Assembly (NCBI GenBank): GCA_012841845.1
Contig: DUTZ01000018.1
Coordinates: forward strand, 1-17,415
Origin: Actinomycetales bacterium
Lineage (GTDB): Bacteria; Actinomycetota; Actinomycetes; Mycobacteriales; Mycobacteriaceae
DNA: 17,415 bases
Reading direction: 5' to 3'
The notes under the pieces were generated by a model, which was not told the DNA's origin, made no database searches, and was given only the letters and a program-made list of their open reading frames with translations. The position numbers and the translations under genes are program-made. This document shows positions 1 to 6,824 of the stretch, piece after piece. Positions within the stretch are counted from its first letter, which is position 1, and every line of letters begins with the position of its first letter.

Positions 1-159
1 AACGAGCCGTTGGCCGCCGAGCTGGGGCTGGACCCCGCCGCGCTGCGCGGCGCCGACGGCGCCCGGTTCCTCGTGGGCAACGCGGTGCCCGAGGGTGCGC
101 GGCCGGTGGCGCAGGCCTACGCCGGCCACCAGTTCGGCGGCTACTCGCCGCGGCTCGGC
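1..159 (+). pseudogene. selO: selO (YdiU) interior fragment
   Basis: The forward frame from base 1 encodes 53 residues of a protein adenylyltransferase of the SelO/YdiU family, a pseudokinase-fold enzyme that transfers AMP to protein hydroxyl side chains. The segment beginning [11 protein letters not shown] and ending [15 protein letters not shown] is the conserved region close to the N-terminus of the family. In intact homologues the sequence continues PRLGDGRA with the kinase-like domain. Here homology stops exactly after PRLG at 159, and the frame continues into unrelated sequence that is antisense to the start of the same gene (148-249). The left part runs off the window. No catalytic residues are present, so the piece cannot be functional. 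Family recognition is from remembered motifs. Confidence 0.85.
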
Positions 160-249
160 CACCTCCGCGGCGGTCCAGGGCAGTGCCAGCTCGGGGAACT
201 CGTCGGCGTACCGGGAGCCGAGCGTCGGGGCGGTCGGCGAGGAGGTCAT
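148..249 (-). pseudogene. selO: selO 5' end (first 34 codons), inverted against the 1-159 fragment
   Basis: Read on the minus strand from an ATG at 249, this gives a typical SelO N-terminus: MTSSPTAP, then [14 protein letters not shown] and AAEVAEPR. In an intact gene AEPR is followed within a few residues by LLVLNEPL, and NEPL is the first residue block of the 1-159 fragment, which lies on the other strand. The two pieces share the 12 bases CCGCGGCTCGGC at 148-159, which encode AEPR on the minus strand and PRLG on the plus strand. The start lies 46 bases after the TetR stop at 296, so selO was probably cotranscribed with that regulator before the break. Either a real inversion or a fold-back chimera would explain it. 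Confidence 0.85.
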
Positions 250-295
250 GCCCCGACCATACGGACGTGCGCGCGGGACGCGACCGCGCGAACCG

Positions 296-898
296 CTAGG
301 TCGCGGCAGGGCGCCGCAACGCCGCGAGGCCGGCACGGACGATCGACTCAGCCCCGGTGTCGTGGACGGCATGCAGGCGGGAGTACGTCGGTGCCAGGGT
401 CCGGTCCACCGGCGCCGAGCGCTCACCGTGGACGGCCGACGAGGTGAGGGCACTACCGACGACGAAATTCGACATCGCGTACGCGGTGGACAGCGGATCG
501 TCGTCGCCCTCCAGGACGAGCAGCTCGCAGAGCCGCTCCGACAACCTCAGGTAGTGCGGCCCCCGGGGCGCGCGCAACCCCACCACGATCGCCGCCCAGG
601 GGTGCCGGGACAGGTGGTGGAACCACGTGAGCATGAGCGCCCGGGGGTCCTCGGCGGCCCAGTCGACTCCCGGATCCCGCCCGAGGGCGCTGTCCAGGGC
701 GAGATCGAGCATGTCGTCGACCGACCCGATCCGCGAATAGAGGCTCGCGGCGGCAACCCCCACTCGCTCCGCGACCGCCCGGGCCGTCACCGCCCGAACC
801 CCGCCCTCGTCGAGCAGCGCGATCGCCTCACGAGCGATGTCCGCCTCCTCGATGGCCCGCACTCGCCGAACAGGCCGCCTGCGCTCCCAGTAGCTCAT
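296..898 (-). CDS. TetR/AcrR family transcriptional regulator
   Basis: A 200-residue one-domain repressor type. The N-terminal DNA-binding domain spans about residues 15-62: helix 1 is [13 protein letters not shown], followed by the helix-turn-helix [20 protein letters not shown] (about 39-57), which is diagnostic of TetR. The C-terminal ligand domain is all-helical and carries an [24 protein letters not shown] segment seen in actinobacterial TetR proteins; the ligand cannot be predicted. The gene is divergent from the GNAT acetyltransferase at 941, with 42 bases between the starts, so the pair may share a regulatory region. A TAACAT-like -10 lies in that gap on the minus strand. The ribosome-binding site is weak (AGGGAT, about 12 bases upstream of the ATG). 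Downstream lies the broken selO. Confidence 0.88.
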   Translation of the reverse strand: MSYWERRRPVRRVRAIEEADIAREAIALLDEGGVRAVTARAVAERVGVAAASLYSRIGSVDDMLDLALDSALGRDPGVDWAAEDPRALMLTWFHHLSRHPWAAIVVGLRAPRGPHYLRLSERLCELLVLEGDDDPLSTAYAMSNFVVGSALTSSAVHGERSAPVDRTLAPTYSRLHAVHDTGAESIVRAGLAALRRPAAT

Positions 899-928
899 GC
901 GTCCATGGTATCCCTATCCGAACAATGT

Positions 929-941
929 TAGCTTAGAGGGA
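929..941 (+). promoter_or_regulatory. -10 box for a leaderless acetyltransferase transcript
   Basis: TAGCTT at 929-934 matches the actinobacterial TAnnnT -10 pattern and is followed by 6 bases and then the ATG at 941. This places the transcription start on or next to the first base of the start codon. No usable Shine-Dalgarno spacing exists (AGAGGG abuts the ATG). No convincing -35 was seen. Confidence 0.5.
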
Positions 942-1483
942 TGACGAACACCTTCCACCTCCCGTTGCACGACCACCGCGCCAGGCTCCGCCCCCTCCGG
1001 CCGGCGGATGCCGCCGCGTTCGCCGAGGGCACGGCGGATCCCCGGGTCAGGGAGTACGCCCATCTGCCCGAACCCCACTACACACCCGAATCGGTGACGG
1101 CGATGATCCGCGACGTGACCGACCCCGGACTCGAGCGAGGGGACCTCGCCGTCCTCGCGATAGCCGACGCGACGACCGACGCCTTCGCGGGAAGCCTGGT
1201 CCTCTTCGACATCTCCGCCCACGGCGCCGAGGTGGGATTCTGGTTGCACCCTGCGCACCGTGGCGCCGGGCTGGCGGTCGCGGCACTCGACCTCGCTGTC
1301 CGCCTCGCACGGAAGAGCGGTCTCCCCGTGCTCACCGCACGGACCGCGCCCGCCAACGCCGCCTCGCGGAGTGTCCTCGAGCGAGCGGGGTTCACCTGGA
1401 CGGACACGGTGCCCGGCCGCACCCCGTCCGGGGCGGAGATCGACCTGCACCACTACCGACTCCCGATCGCGATGACGGGCTGA
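941..1483 (+). CDS. GNAT family N-acetyltransferase (RimJ/RimL-like)
   Basis: 180 residues. The protein has the layout of the RimJ/RimL group, which acetylates protein N-termini or small amines with acetyl-CoA. An N-terminal RARLRPLRPADAAAF strand-helix opens the fold. The acetyl-CoA binding motif A is VGFWLHPAHRGAGLAVAAL at about 98-116, with the R/Q-x-x-G-x-G/A-like HRGAGL loop. The C-terminal ANAASRSVLERAGF at about 138-151 is the typical motif B. The substrate is unknown. The first 15 residues are hydrophilic, with no signal peptide or membrane segment. It is convergent with the response regulator at 1498 and shares a terminator hairpin that overlaps both stop codons. ATG 941 is preferred because of the leaderless promoter spacing. 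Confidence 0.85.
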   Translation: MTNTFHLPLHDHRARLRPLRPADAAAFAEGTADPRVREYAHLPEPHYTPESVTAMIRDVTDPGLERGDLAVLAIADATTDAFAGSLVLFDISAHGAEVGFWLHPAHRGAGLAVAALDLAVRLARKSGLPVLTARTAPANAASRSVLERAGFTWTDTVPGRTPSGAEIDLHHYRLPIAMTG

Positions 1484-1503
1484 GACCCGCCGGCGTCTCA
1501 GCC
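1478..1503. terminator. Bidirectional hairpin over two convergent stop codons
   Basis: GGCTGAGAC at 1478-1486 and GTCTCAGCC at 1495-1503 form a perfect 9-base stem with an 8-base GC-rich loop. The TGA of the acetyltransferase (1481-1483) lies in the left arm and the TGA of the response regulator (1498-1500, minus strand) lies in the right arm. There is no long U tract on either side. A role as a shared transcription terminator is inference from its position. Confidence 0.6.
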
Positions 1504-2163
1504 GTCGTCTCCCGGCCGAACCAGCCCGGATTCGTACCCGATCACGACGAGCTGGGCACGGTCCCTGGCACCCAGCTTGGCGAGGAGCCTGCTCACATAG
1601 GTCCGTGCGGTGGCAGGACTGATGTAGAGGCTCGTCCCGATCTCGGCGTTGGTCTCTCCCAGTGCGACCCGGGCAAGCACCTCCCGCTCGCGGTCGGTGA
1701 GCGGTTCGAGCAGCTCCGGTCGGATCCCCGACGTGAGTCGGTCGCCGAGGTGCCGCATGATCGTCCCGGCGATCGACGGCGAGAGCAGGGACCCACCCGC
1801 CGCGACACTCCGGATCGCCGCCCGGAGCTGAACGGGGGCGATGTCCTTGAGCAGATAGCCGGCGGCTCCCGCCCGCACCGCGGCGAGGACGTCCTCGTCG
1901 TCGTCGAAGGTCGTCAGGACGAGCACGCGCACATCACGGAGGGCGTCGTCCACGACGATCTCCCGGGTGGCCGCGAGGCCGTCGAGCCGCGGCATGCGGA
2001 GATCCATGAGGACGACGTCCGGCCGGTGACGGCGGGCCATCTCGAGACCCGCCCGACCGTCGGCCGCCTCTCCCACCACCTCGATGTCGCCGTCGTGCTC
2101 GGCGAGCGAACGTAGACCGGTACGCACGAGTTCCTGATCGTCGACGAGGAGAACGCGGATCAT
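1498..2163 (-). CDS. NarL/FixJ-type response regulator
   Basis: 221 residues. The receiver domain (about 1-120) has the acidic pair D8/D9, the phosphoacceptor D54 in VVLMDLRMP, the VLVLTTFDDDE switch threonine region and the conserved lysine in GYLLKDI. A LuxR-type helix-turn-helix follows at about 150-210 (LTDREREVLARVALGETNAE, then ISPATARTYVSRLLAKLG). It is cotranscribed with the histidine kinase upstream: the kinase stop and this ATG overlap by four bases (2160-2163), which implies translational coupling. Phosphorylation by that kinase is the obvious inference. The regulon is unknown; the adjacent divergent membrane proteins are candidate targets. Confidence 0.93.
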   Translation of the reverse strand: MIRVLLVDDQELVRTGLRSLAEHDGDIEVVGEAADGRAGLEMARRHRPDVVLMDLRMPRLDGLAATREIVVDDALRDVRVLVLTTFDDDEDVLAAVRAGAAGYLLKDIAPVQLRAAIRSVAAGGSLLSPSIAGTIMRHLGDRLTSGIRPELLEPLTDREREVLARVALGETNAEIGTSLYISPATARTYVSRLLAKLGARDRAQLVVIGYESGLVRPGDDG

Positions 2164-3323
2164 GATCGCGGCTCCGCCGGGATGACCGCCTCGACGGTGA
2201 AGCCCCCGCCGGGCCCGCTCGCGGTCTGGACGGTTCCGCCGAGCAACCTCACGCGGTCTGTCATCCCGCTGAGCCCGAACCCGGTACTCCCGGCCCCTGA
2301 GACACCCCGGCCGTCGTCCTCGACGACGACCCGGAGGACGTCGCCATTCCTCGCCGCCCGGACGCGGACCGTCGAGGCCTCTGCGTGGCGCAGCACATTG
2401 GTGAGCGCCTCCTGGACGATGCGGAACGCGGCCGCGTCGACGGCAACGGGCACCGACCCGGGCGAGAGGGTGACGTCCGAGCGCACGCGGATCGCCGCCT
2501 CTTCGATCCGCGTGACAAGGCTGTCCAGGTCGCTCCGTGAGGACAGGACGCGGACCTCGTGTCGAGTCGGATCCGATCGCAGGATCCGCACGAGCCGGCG
2601 AAGCTCCTGCAGCGACCGCGTGCTCTGCTGCCGGATCCGTTCTATCGCCGTGGCCACCGTCTCGTCGTCGCGGCCGACGGCCTCGGCCCCGACCCCCGCG
2701 TGCAACGCGATCACCGACAGATCGTGCCCGAGAGTGTCATGGAGTTCACGAGACAGGTCCTCTCGTTCGCGCCGGATGCGGAGCTCGACCTCTCTCTCGT
2801 GCTGTGCTGCCGTCAACTCGGCGATCTCCCGTTCCCGAGCGGCGCGCACTGCCCTCGCCCGGCTCCCGTACCCCAGAGCTACCGCCGCGGCGACCAGTGC
2901 CGCGTTGGACATCGTGTCGGTGCCCAGGACGTACCCCGGCGACGGCAGCGCCTCGCGGAGCCGGAAGTACAGGGAAGCCACGAGGACGACCACCCCGGCG
3001 CCCACCGCCCACCGGGTCAGTCCCGCCTCCGCGGTCGAGTACAGCGCGGCGAAGACGGGTAACGCGACACCGATGGGAGGGTGATCGAGTGCGTAGTAGG
3101 CGAACGTCCCCAGCACGCTGAGTGTCAGCACGGTGATCGGCATCCGGCGACGCAGCATCAGGACTGCGCCGAACCCGACCGCGAAGAGGTAGGGCACAGG
3201 ATCCGGTGGGAAGCCGCCCCCCATCTGCGAGATGGCCACGACGCCGACGAGGACCACCGCCGTCACACCGGACACGACGAGATCGATGTGTCCGGGTCGG
3301 CAGGCCGCCCCAGTCGTCGTCAT
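2160..3323 (-). CDS. Sensor histidine kinase (HisKA_3, NarL-partner type)
   Basis: 387 residues from the ATG at 3323. That start was chosen over an upstream in-frame one at 3452 because GGGAAG sits about 7 bases before it and the added 43 residues look non-coding. The N-terminal half has about five to six membrane segments (roughly 14-34, 44-58, 62-78, 84-100, 103-120, 139-153) with almost no extracellular loop, so the signal is probably sensed in or at the membrane. A short coiled coil (about 155-190) leads to the HisKA_3 dimerisation helix with H195 in ELHDTLGHDL. The HATPase domain has the N box EALTNVLRHA, the G1 box EDDGRGVS and the G2 box GFGLSGMTDRVRLLGG. It overlaps the response regulator by four bases. 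Confidence 0.92.
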   Translation of the reverse strand: MTTTGAACRPGHIDLVVSGVTAVVLVGVVAISQMGGGFPPDPVPYLFAVGFGAVLMLRRRMPITVLTLSVLGTFAYYALDHPPIGVALPVFAALYSTAEAGLTRWAVGAGVVVLVASLYFRLREALPSPGYVLGTDTMSNAALVAAAVALGYGSRARAVRAAREREIAELTAAQHEREVELRIRREREDLSRELHDTLGHDLSVIALHAGVGAEAVGRDDETVATAIERIRQQSTRSLQELRRLVRILRSDPTRHEVRVLSSRSDLDSLVTRIEEAAIRVRSDVTLSPGSVPVAVDAAAFRIVQEALTNVLRHAEASTVRVRAARNGDVLRVVVEDDGRGVSGAGSTGFGLSGMTDRVRLLGGTVQTASGPGGGFTVEAVIPAEPRS

Positions 3324-3352
3324 GCCCGACTTCCCGTCATGAGTCCAGAGTA
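3320..3352 (-). promoter_or_regulatory. Kinase promoter with possible 6-codon leaderless upstream ORF
   Basis: On the minus strand TACTCT (3352-3347) is followed by six bases and an ATG at 3340. That ATG opens a frame of only six codons (MTGSRA) whose TGA (3322-3320) overlaps the kinase ATG (3323-3321) as ATGA. The kinase Shine-Dalgarno GGGAAG lies inside this mini-ORF. If transcription starts at 3340, the mini-ORF would be translated leaderless and coupled to the kinase. The -10 match is seen; translation of the mini-ORF is inference. Confidence 0.4.
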
Positions 3353-3480
3353 GGAGCCAGGGGCCGCCAGGGCAGTCGTCCGTGAGCGACCCCGGTTGTC
3401 GCCCACCGACGTAACCGAGCGTCCTCGTGACGAGACGACGATCGAGACTCACGACCGATGACCCCGTCTTCGCCCGCCCA

Positions 3481-3494
3481 TAGCGTCGCCACCA
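3481..3494 (+). promoter_or_regulatory. -10 box for a leaderless membrane-protein transcript
   Basis: TAGCGT at 3481-3486 is followed by seven bases (CGCCACC) and the ATG at 3494. This is the TAnnnT-to-start spacing expected of an actinobacterial leaderless transcript. It supports ATG 3494 over the upstream in-frame ATG at 3458, which lies before the -10 box. Confidence 0.5.
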
Positions 3495-3931
3495 TGACCA
3501 CCACCACGCAATCCGTCAGCTGGCCGCTCGTCCTCGGGCTCGGGGCGTTCGCGTTGATCCGACCCGTGACCCGGATCGTCGCGACACAGCTCGCGGTCGA
3601 TCTCCCGACCCTCGTCCCCCTCGCCCTCACGGTTGTCATCACCACGGTGTGGGTCGCCGTGGTCGGCCTCGGGCGGACGTCCTCGCCCGTGCTCACCCTG
3701 CTCTTCAGCGGTCTGACCTATGCGCTGCTCTCGCTCGTCGTGAGCGGAGTGGTCTCACCGATTCTCGACGGGGAGCTCCGGGGACCGCTGGCGTCCCCGG
3801 CTGCCATCATCCCGTTCCTCGCTCTCAACGCGGGGTGGGGGCTCCTCGCCGGGTTCCTGGCGCTCGGCGTCCAGCGCGCTCGGGACGCCCGCGGGGGCGC
3901 GGGGCCCCGGACCCGTCCGGAGGAATGGTGA
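3494..3931 (+). CDS. Small four-helix membrane protein, function unknown
   Basis: 145 residues from ATG 3494. Four hydrophobic segments are visible at about 10-30, 40-60, 65-88 and 102-126, followed by a short arginine-rich tail (QRARDARGGAGPRTRPEEW) predicted cytoplasmic by the positive-inside rule. No family motif was recognised. It is transcribed divergently from the kinase/regulator pair. Its TGA overlaps the ATG of the next small membrane gene by one base (TGATG, 3929-3933), so the two form an operon and may act together. A link to the adjacent two-component system is suggested only by position. Confidence 0.72.
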   Translation: MTTTTQSVSWPLVLGLGAFALIRPVTRIVATQLAVDLPTLVPLALTVVITTVWVAVVGLGRTSSPVLTLLFSGLTYALLSLVVSGVVSPILDGELRGPLASPAAIIPFLALNAGWGLLAGFLALGVQRARDARGGAGPRTRPEEW

Positions 3932-4203
3932 TGACACTCCTGCGGACTGCCGGCATCGGACTCCTCGGCCTCCTCGGCGGTGTCCTCTTCGCGATCGTCG
4001 CCCAAGACGTCCTGGCCACCACGGTCATCGGAGACAGTCCCGTGTCCGCCGGTCTCGCGGTGACCCTGGCAACCCTGACCCCGGTGTGTGCGCTGCTCGG
4101 CATGGTGACGGCGATCGGCATCGATCGCGGCCGTAGGCGACGGACGCAATCGCCACGGGCGGACGACGGCCGTCACGACTACCCCAGGATTCCCCGCTCG
4201 TAG
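3931..4203 (+). CDS. Small two-helix membrane protein, function unknown
   Basis: 90 residues from ATG 3931. GTG 3928 and ATG 3925 are in the same frame, but GGAGGA at 3919-3924 is spaced six bases from 3931, which favours that start. Two hydrophobic segments (about 5-28 and 38-62) are followed by a basic tail (DRGRRRRTQSPRADD). No known domain was recognised. It is coupled by a one-base stop/start overlap to the four-helix protein before it. Its last 25 bases overlap the 3' end of the convergent response regulator at 4179, so the two transcripts are antisense there. A real gene is likely because of the ribosome-binding site and coupling; the role is unknown. Confidence 0.65.
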   Translation: MTLLRTAGIGLLGLLGGVLFAIVAQDVLATTVIGDSPVSAGLAVTLATLTPVCALLGMVTAIGIDRGRRRRTQSPRADDGRHDYPRIPRS

Positions 4204-4811
4204 GCGATCGCGACCGCCGCGGCGCGGTCCCCGACCCCGAGTTTGTCGAAGATGTGCCCGAGGTGGGTCTTGACCGTGGCCTCGCTGACGAACAGTTCGT
4301 CAGCGATGGTCCGGTTGGATCCGCCCCGGGCCACGAGCACCAGGACCTCCCGCTCACGCGCGCTCAGCGAGGCGGATCGGCCGGGATCGCGGACGTGCAA
4401 GGCGAGTCGGGAGGCCACGGCCGGGGACAGGACCGTCTCCCCCTCCGCCGTCGCCCGGACCGCCGCCACCAGGTCCTCCGGGAGGGCGTCCTTGAGCAGG
4501 TAGCCGGTGGCACCGGCCTCGATGGCCGCCACCGTGTCCGAGTCGGTGTCATAGGTGGTCAGGACCAGAACGGCAGAGTTCACGCCCCTGCACCGCAGCT
4601 CCCTGACCGCCTCGACACCGCCGAGTCCCGGCATGCGCAGGTCCATGACGACGACGTCGGGCGAGAGAGCGGCGGCCATCTGCACGGCGGTCGCGCCGTC
4701 CGCGGCCTGCCCCACGATCTCGACGTCGTCGGCGGCGGAGAGGGTGGCCGCCACCCCGTCGCGGACGACGGGGTGGTCGTCGACCACCAGGACGCGTATC
4801 GACCGGGTCAC
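4179..4811 (-). CDS. NarL/LiaR-type response regulator of the ABC export operon
   Basis: 210 residues. The receiver domain has D11/D12, phosphoacceptor D57 in VVVMDLRMPG, the VLVLTTYDTD switch region and the lysine in GYLLKDALPED. The LuxR helix-turn-helix is at about 145-205 (LSAREREVLVLVARGGSNRT, then VSEATVKTHLGHIFDKLGVGDR), a very typical NarL/LiaR sequence. It is the last gene of a four-gene operon and overlaps its kinase by four bases (4808-4811). By analogy with actinobacterial and firmicute ABC-plus-two-component modules it may control expression of the ABC genes in the same operon; the sequence does not show the binding site. Its 3' end overlaps the convergent gene at 3931-4203. Confidence 0.92.
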   Translation of the reverse strand: MTRSIRVLVVDDHPVVRDGVAATLSAADDVEIVGQAADGATAVQMAAALSPDVVVMDLRMPGLGGVEAVRELRCRGVNSAVLVLTTYDTDSDTVAAIEAGATGYLLKDALPEDLVAAVRATAEGETVLSPAVASRLALHVRDPGRSASLSAREREVLVLVARGGSNRTIADELFVSEATVKTHLGHIFDKLGVGDRAAAVAIAYERGILG

Positions 4812-6064
4812 GCCACCCGCCCCTCCACCGCCGGGAGGCGGACGGACACCGCGGTGCCCGAACCCGGCGTCGACTCGACGTCGAGCACCCCGGCCAACCG
4901 TTCCGCCCGGCCCCGCATCCCGCGCAGCCCGAAGGAGTCGGAGCGGCCCGCGTGGGATCGATCGAACCCCACGCCGTCGTCACGCACGTCGAGCGCGACC
5001 TCCTCGTCGAGGTAGGTGAGCGTGACGCCGACGCGGTGGGCGTCGGCGTGTCGGGCGACGTTGGCCAGTGCCTCCTGTGCGACCCGGAGCAGCGTGGCCT
5101 CGACCTCGGGGTGGAGCGGTCGGGAATCCCCGGTCACCACGACGGCGATCCGTGGCCGGTGGTGGGCGGACCAGTCCTCCACCAGCGCGGAGACCGCCTC
5201 CTCGAGCGAGTTCCGGCTGAGACGGGTGGGCGACAGGGCCAGCACCGAGCGGCGGGCCTCGACGAGGGCCTCCCGGGCCAGCTCTGTGGCGCGGTCGAGG
5301 CGGCGGTCCGCATCCTCCGCGTCGCCCTCCTGCACCGCCTGGAGCTGGGCCAGGATGCCGGCCAGTGACTGGGCGATGGTGTCGTGGATCTCGCCGGCCA
5401 GGCGGCGCCTCTCCTCCTGCACACCGGCATCTCTGGCCTGCGCGACCACCGTGTCCTGCAGCGCCGCGTTCTCCGCGAGCGCCCGCTCGAGGTCGGCGTT
5501 GGCCTGCTCCAGGCCGCTGATCGCGGCGGCCCGCTCGTCACTGGTCCGGGCGGTCTGCTGCGCGTACCGACTCAGCATGTGGGCGAGGCCGAGATTCAGG
5601 GCGAACAGCACCACGAAGAGCGCCAGGCCGCTCCACGAGCCGGGCGGGAAGCCCCCGGACTGCCCCGCGGCCATGGTGAACGCGACCACCCCGAACGCGG
5701 CGACCTGGCCCCGGCCGCGGAAGGCGTCGGCGGCGTCGAGGAAACCGATCCAGGCGAAGATGCAGAACAGCGGGTTGAGCAGGGTGAGCGCCAACGCGAG
5801 GGCACTCCGGACGACGAAGTGGGCCGCGATCCCTCGCCCGTCGGTCGCCGCGGGCGGGCGGGCGAGGTGTCGGCCGAGCCACGCGGCCGTCACCACGACC
5901 AGGACGAGCTGGGCGACCAGCCGGGGCGCCGGGGAAAGGGAGCCGGTCGCGGGACCGGTCGCCAGGGCGACGACCGTCGCGAGCGCGAGGAGGACCAGCG
6001 GGAGCAGGCGGAGCCACCTCTCCCCGTGTCGTCGCGTGTCTCCCCGGGAGGTCACGCCCTCCAC
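4808..6064 (-). CDS. Sensor histidine kinase (HisKA_3) of the ABC export operon
   Basis: 418 residues from a GTG at 6064; a second in-frame GTG lies three codons on. GGGAG in the permease stop region provides a ribosome-binding site about 8 bases upstream. Membrane segments appear at about 18-37, 47-64, 82-108, 119-133 and 144-162. A coiled-coil linker (about 168-215, rich in E, A and L) joins them to the HisKA_3 box GEIHDTIAQSLAG with H227. The HATPase part shows EALANVARHADAHRV, DVRDDGVGFD and SFGLRGMRGRAERLAG. The gene lies 4 bases after the permease stop and overlaps the regulator, so the whole set is translationally linked. The likely partner is the 4179-4811 regulator. The stimulus is unknown; cell-envelope or drug stress is inference. 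Confidence 0.92.
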   Translation of the reverse strand: MEGVTSRGDTRRHGERWLRLLPLVLLALATVVALATGPATGSLSPAPRLVAQLVLVVVTAAWLGRHLARPPAATDGRGIAAHFVVRSALALALTLLNPLFCIFAWIGFLDAADAFRGRGQVAAFGVVAFTMAAGQSGGFPPGSWSGLALFVVLFALNLGLAHMLSRYAQQTARTSDERAAAISGLEQANADLERALAENAALQDTVVAQARDAGVQEERRRLAGEIHDTIAQSLAGILAQLQAVQEGDAEDADRRLDRATELAREALVEARRSVLALSPTRLSRNSLEEAVSALVEDWSAHHRPRIAVVVTGDSRPLHPEVEATLLRVAQEALANVARHADAHRVGVTLTYLDEEVALDVRDDGVGFDRSHAGRSDSFGLRGMRGRAERLAGVLDVESTPGSGTAVSVRLPAVEGRVA

Positions 6065-6068
6065 TGTC

Positions 6069-6824
6069 TCACTCCCACCGGAACGTGCGCACCGCGACGA
6101 ACGACAGGACCGCTCCCCACACCGCGATCACCAGAAGGTGAACGGGATCGGGGAATCCGCCGTCCACCGCCTGGGTCATCGCCTCGGCCGCCGCGCTGAG
6201 CGGGGTCCAGGCGAGCACCTCGCGCAGCGCCTCGGGCATGGCCTGGACCGGCAACCAGACGCCGGAGGTGAACATGGCGACAAAGAAGACGACGGTGCCG
6301 ACGGCCGTCCCGACCCGACCGGTGGGGGACAACGCGGTGAGGGCCGCGCCGATGGAGAACGCGGCGACCAGGGTGAGGAGGTAAGCGAGGACGTACCCGG
6401 ACCACGAGTGCGGGAAGGGCGTACCGAACGCCAACCGGCCCACGACGAGGGCGAGAATCGACGACCCCACCACGGCTGCGGTGTGCAACGCCACCTGGGC
6501 GAGGAGGATCGACGAGGCCCCTACAGGTGTCGTGCCGAGCCTGCGTAGGACACCGGACTCGCGGTAGGCGAAGACGACGGGCGGCATCGCCATGATCGCC
6601 GCCATGATCATCGACAGGAGGATCGCGGTCGGCACGTAGAGGTCGATGACGCTCATCCCGCCCAGCGCCGGGTCATCACGGCGGAATCCCGGGATCGCCC
6701 CGAGGATGCACAGCAGCGCCGTGGGGAACAGCAGGATCCAGAACAGCGAGCCCCATTCGCGGCCGAACAGTCTGGCCTCGGTCCGCAGAACGGCGGCGTG
6801 CGCAGGGTTGATATGGGTGGTCAC
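6069..6824 (-). CDS. ABC-2 type transporter permease
   Basis: 251 residues with six hydrophobic segments (about 28-46, 63-85, 110-132, 140-162, 168-190, 225-243), the usual ABC-2 permease length and layout. The fragment YRESGVLRRLGTTPVGASSI after the second helix is the hallmark cytoplasmic loop of the ABC-2/DrrB family (FRERGTLRRLRATP-like). Its partner is the ATPase directly upstream, whose stop overlaps this ATG (6821-6824). Such pairs export drugs, lipids or polysaccharide intermediates as homodimeric permeases; the substrate here is not readable from sequence. The presence of a dedicated two-component system in the same operon suggests inducible export. Confidence 0.92.
   Translation of the reverse strand: MTTHINPAHAAVLRTEARLFGREWGSLFWILLFPTALLCILGAIPGFRRDDPALGGMSVIDLYVPTAILLSMIMAAIMAMPPVVFAYRESGVLRRLGTTPVGASSILLAQVALHTAAVVGSSILALVVGRLAFGTPFPHSWSGYVLAYLLTLVAAFSIGAALTALSPTGRVGTAVGTVVFFVAMFTSGVWLPVQAMPEALREVLAWTPLSAAAEAMTQAVDGGFPDPVHLLVIAVWGAVLSFVAVRTFRWE

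Noticed and set aside
3324..3452. The longer kinase start at 3452
   Set aside because: The added 43 residues are unlike a kinase N-terminus and lie upstream of the likely -10 box; ATG 3323 has a ribosome-binding site.
1498..4811. The two two-component systems as a recent duplication
   Set aside because: The regulators share only family-level motifs, and the kinases differ in membrane layout and linker, so they are ordinary paralogues of the NarL family.
5016..6548. A 510-codon plus-strand open frame
   Set aside because: It is antisense to the histidine kinase and permease, which have complete family motifs; its composition is arginine- and serine-rich without domains.
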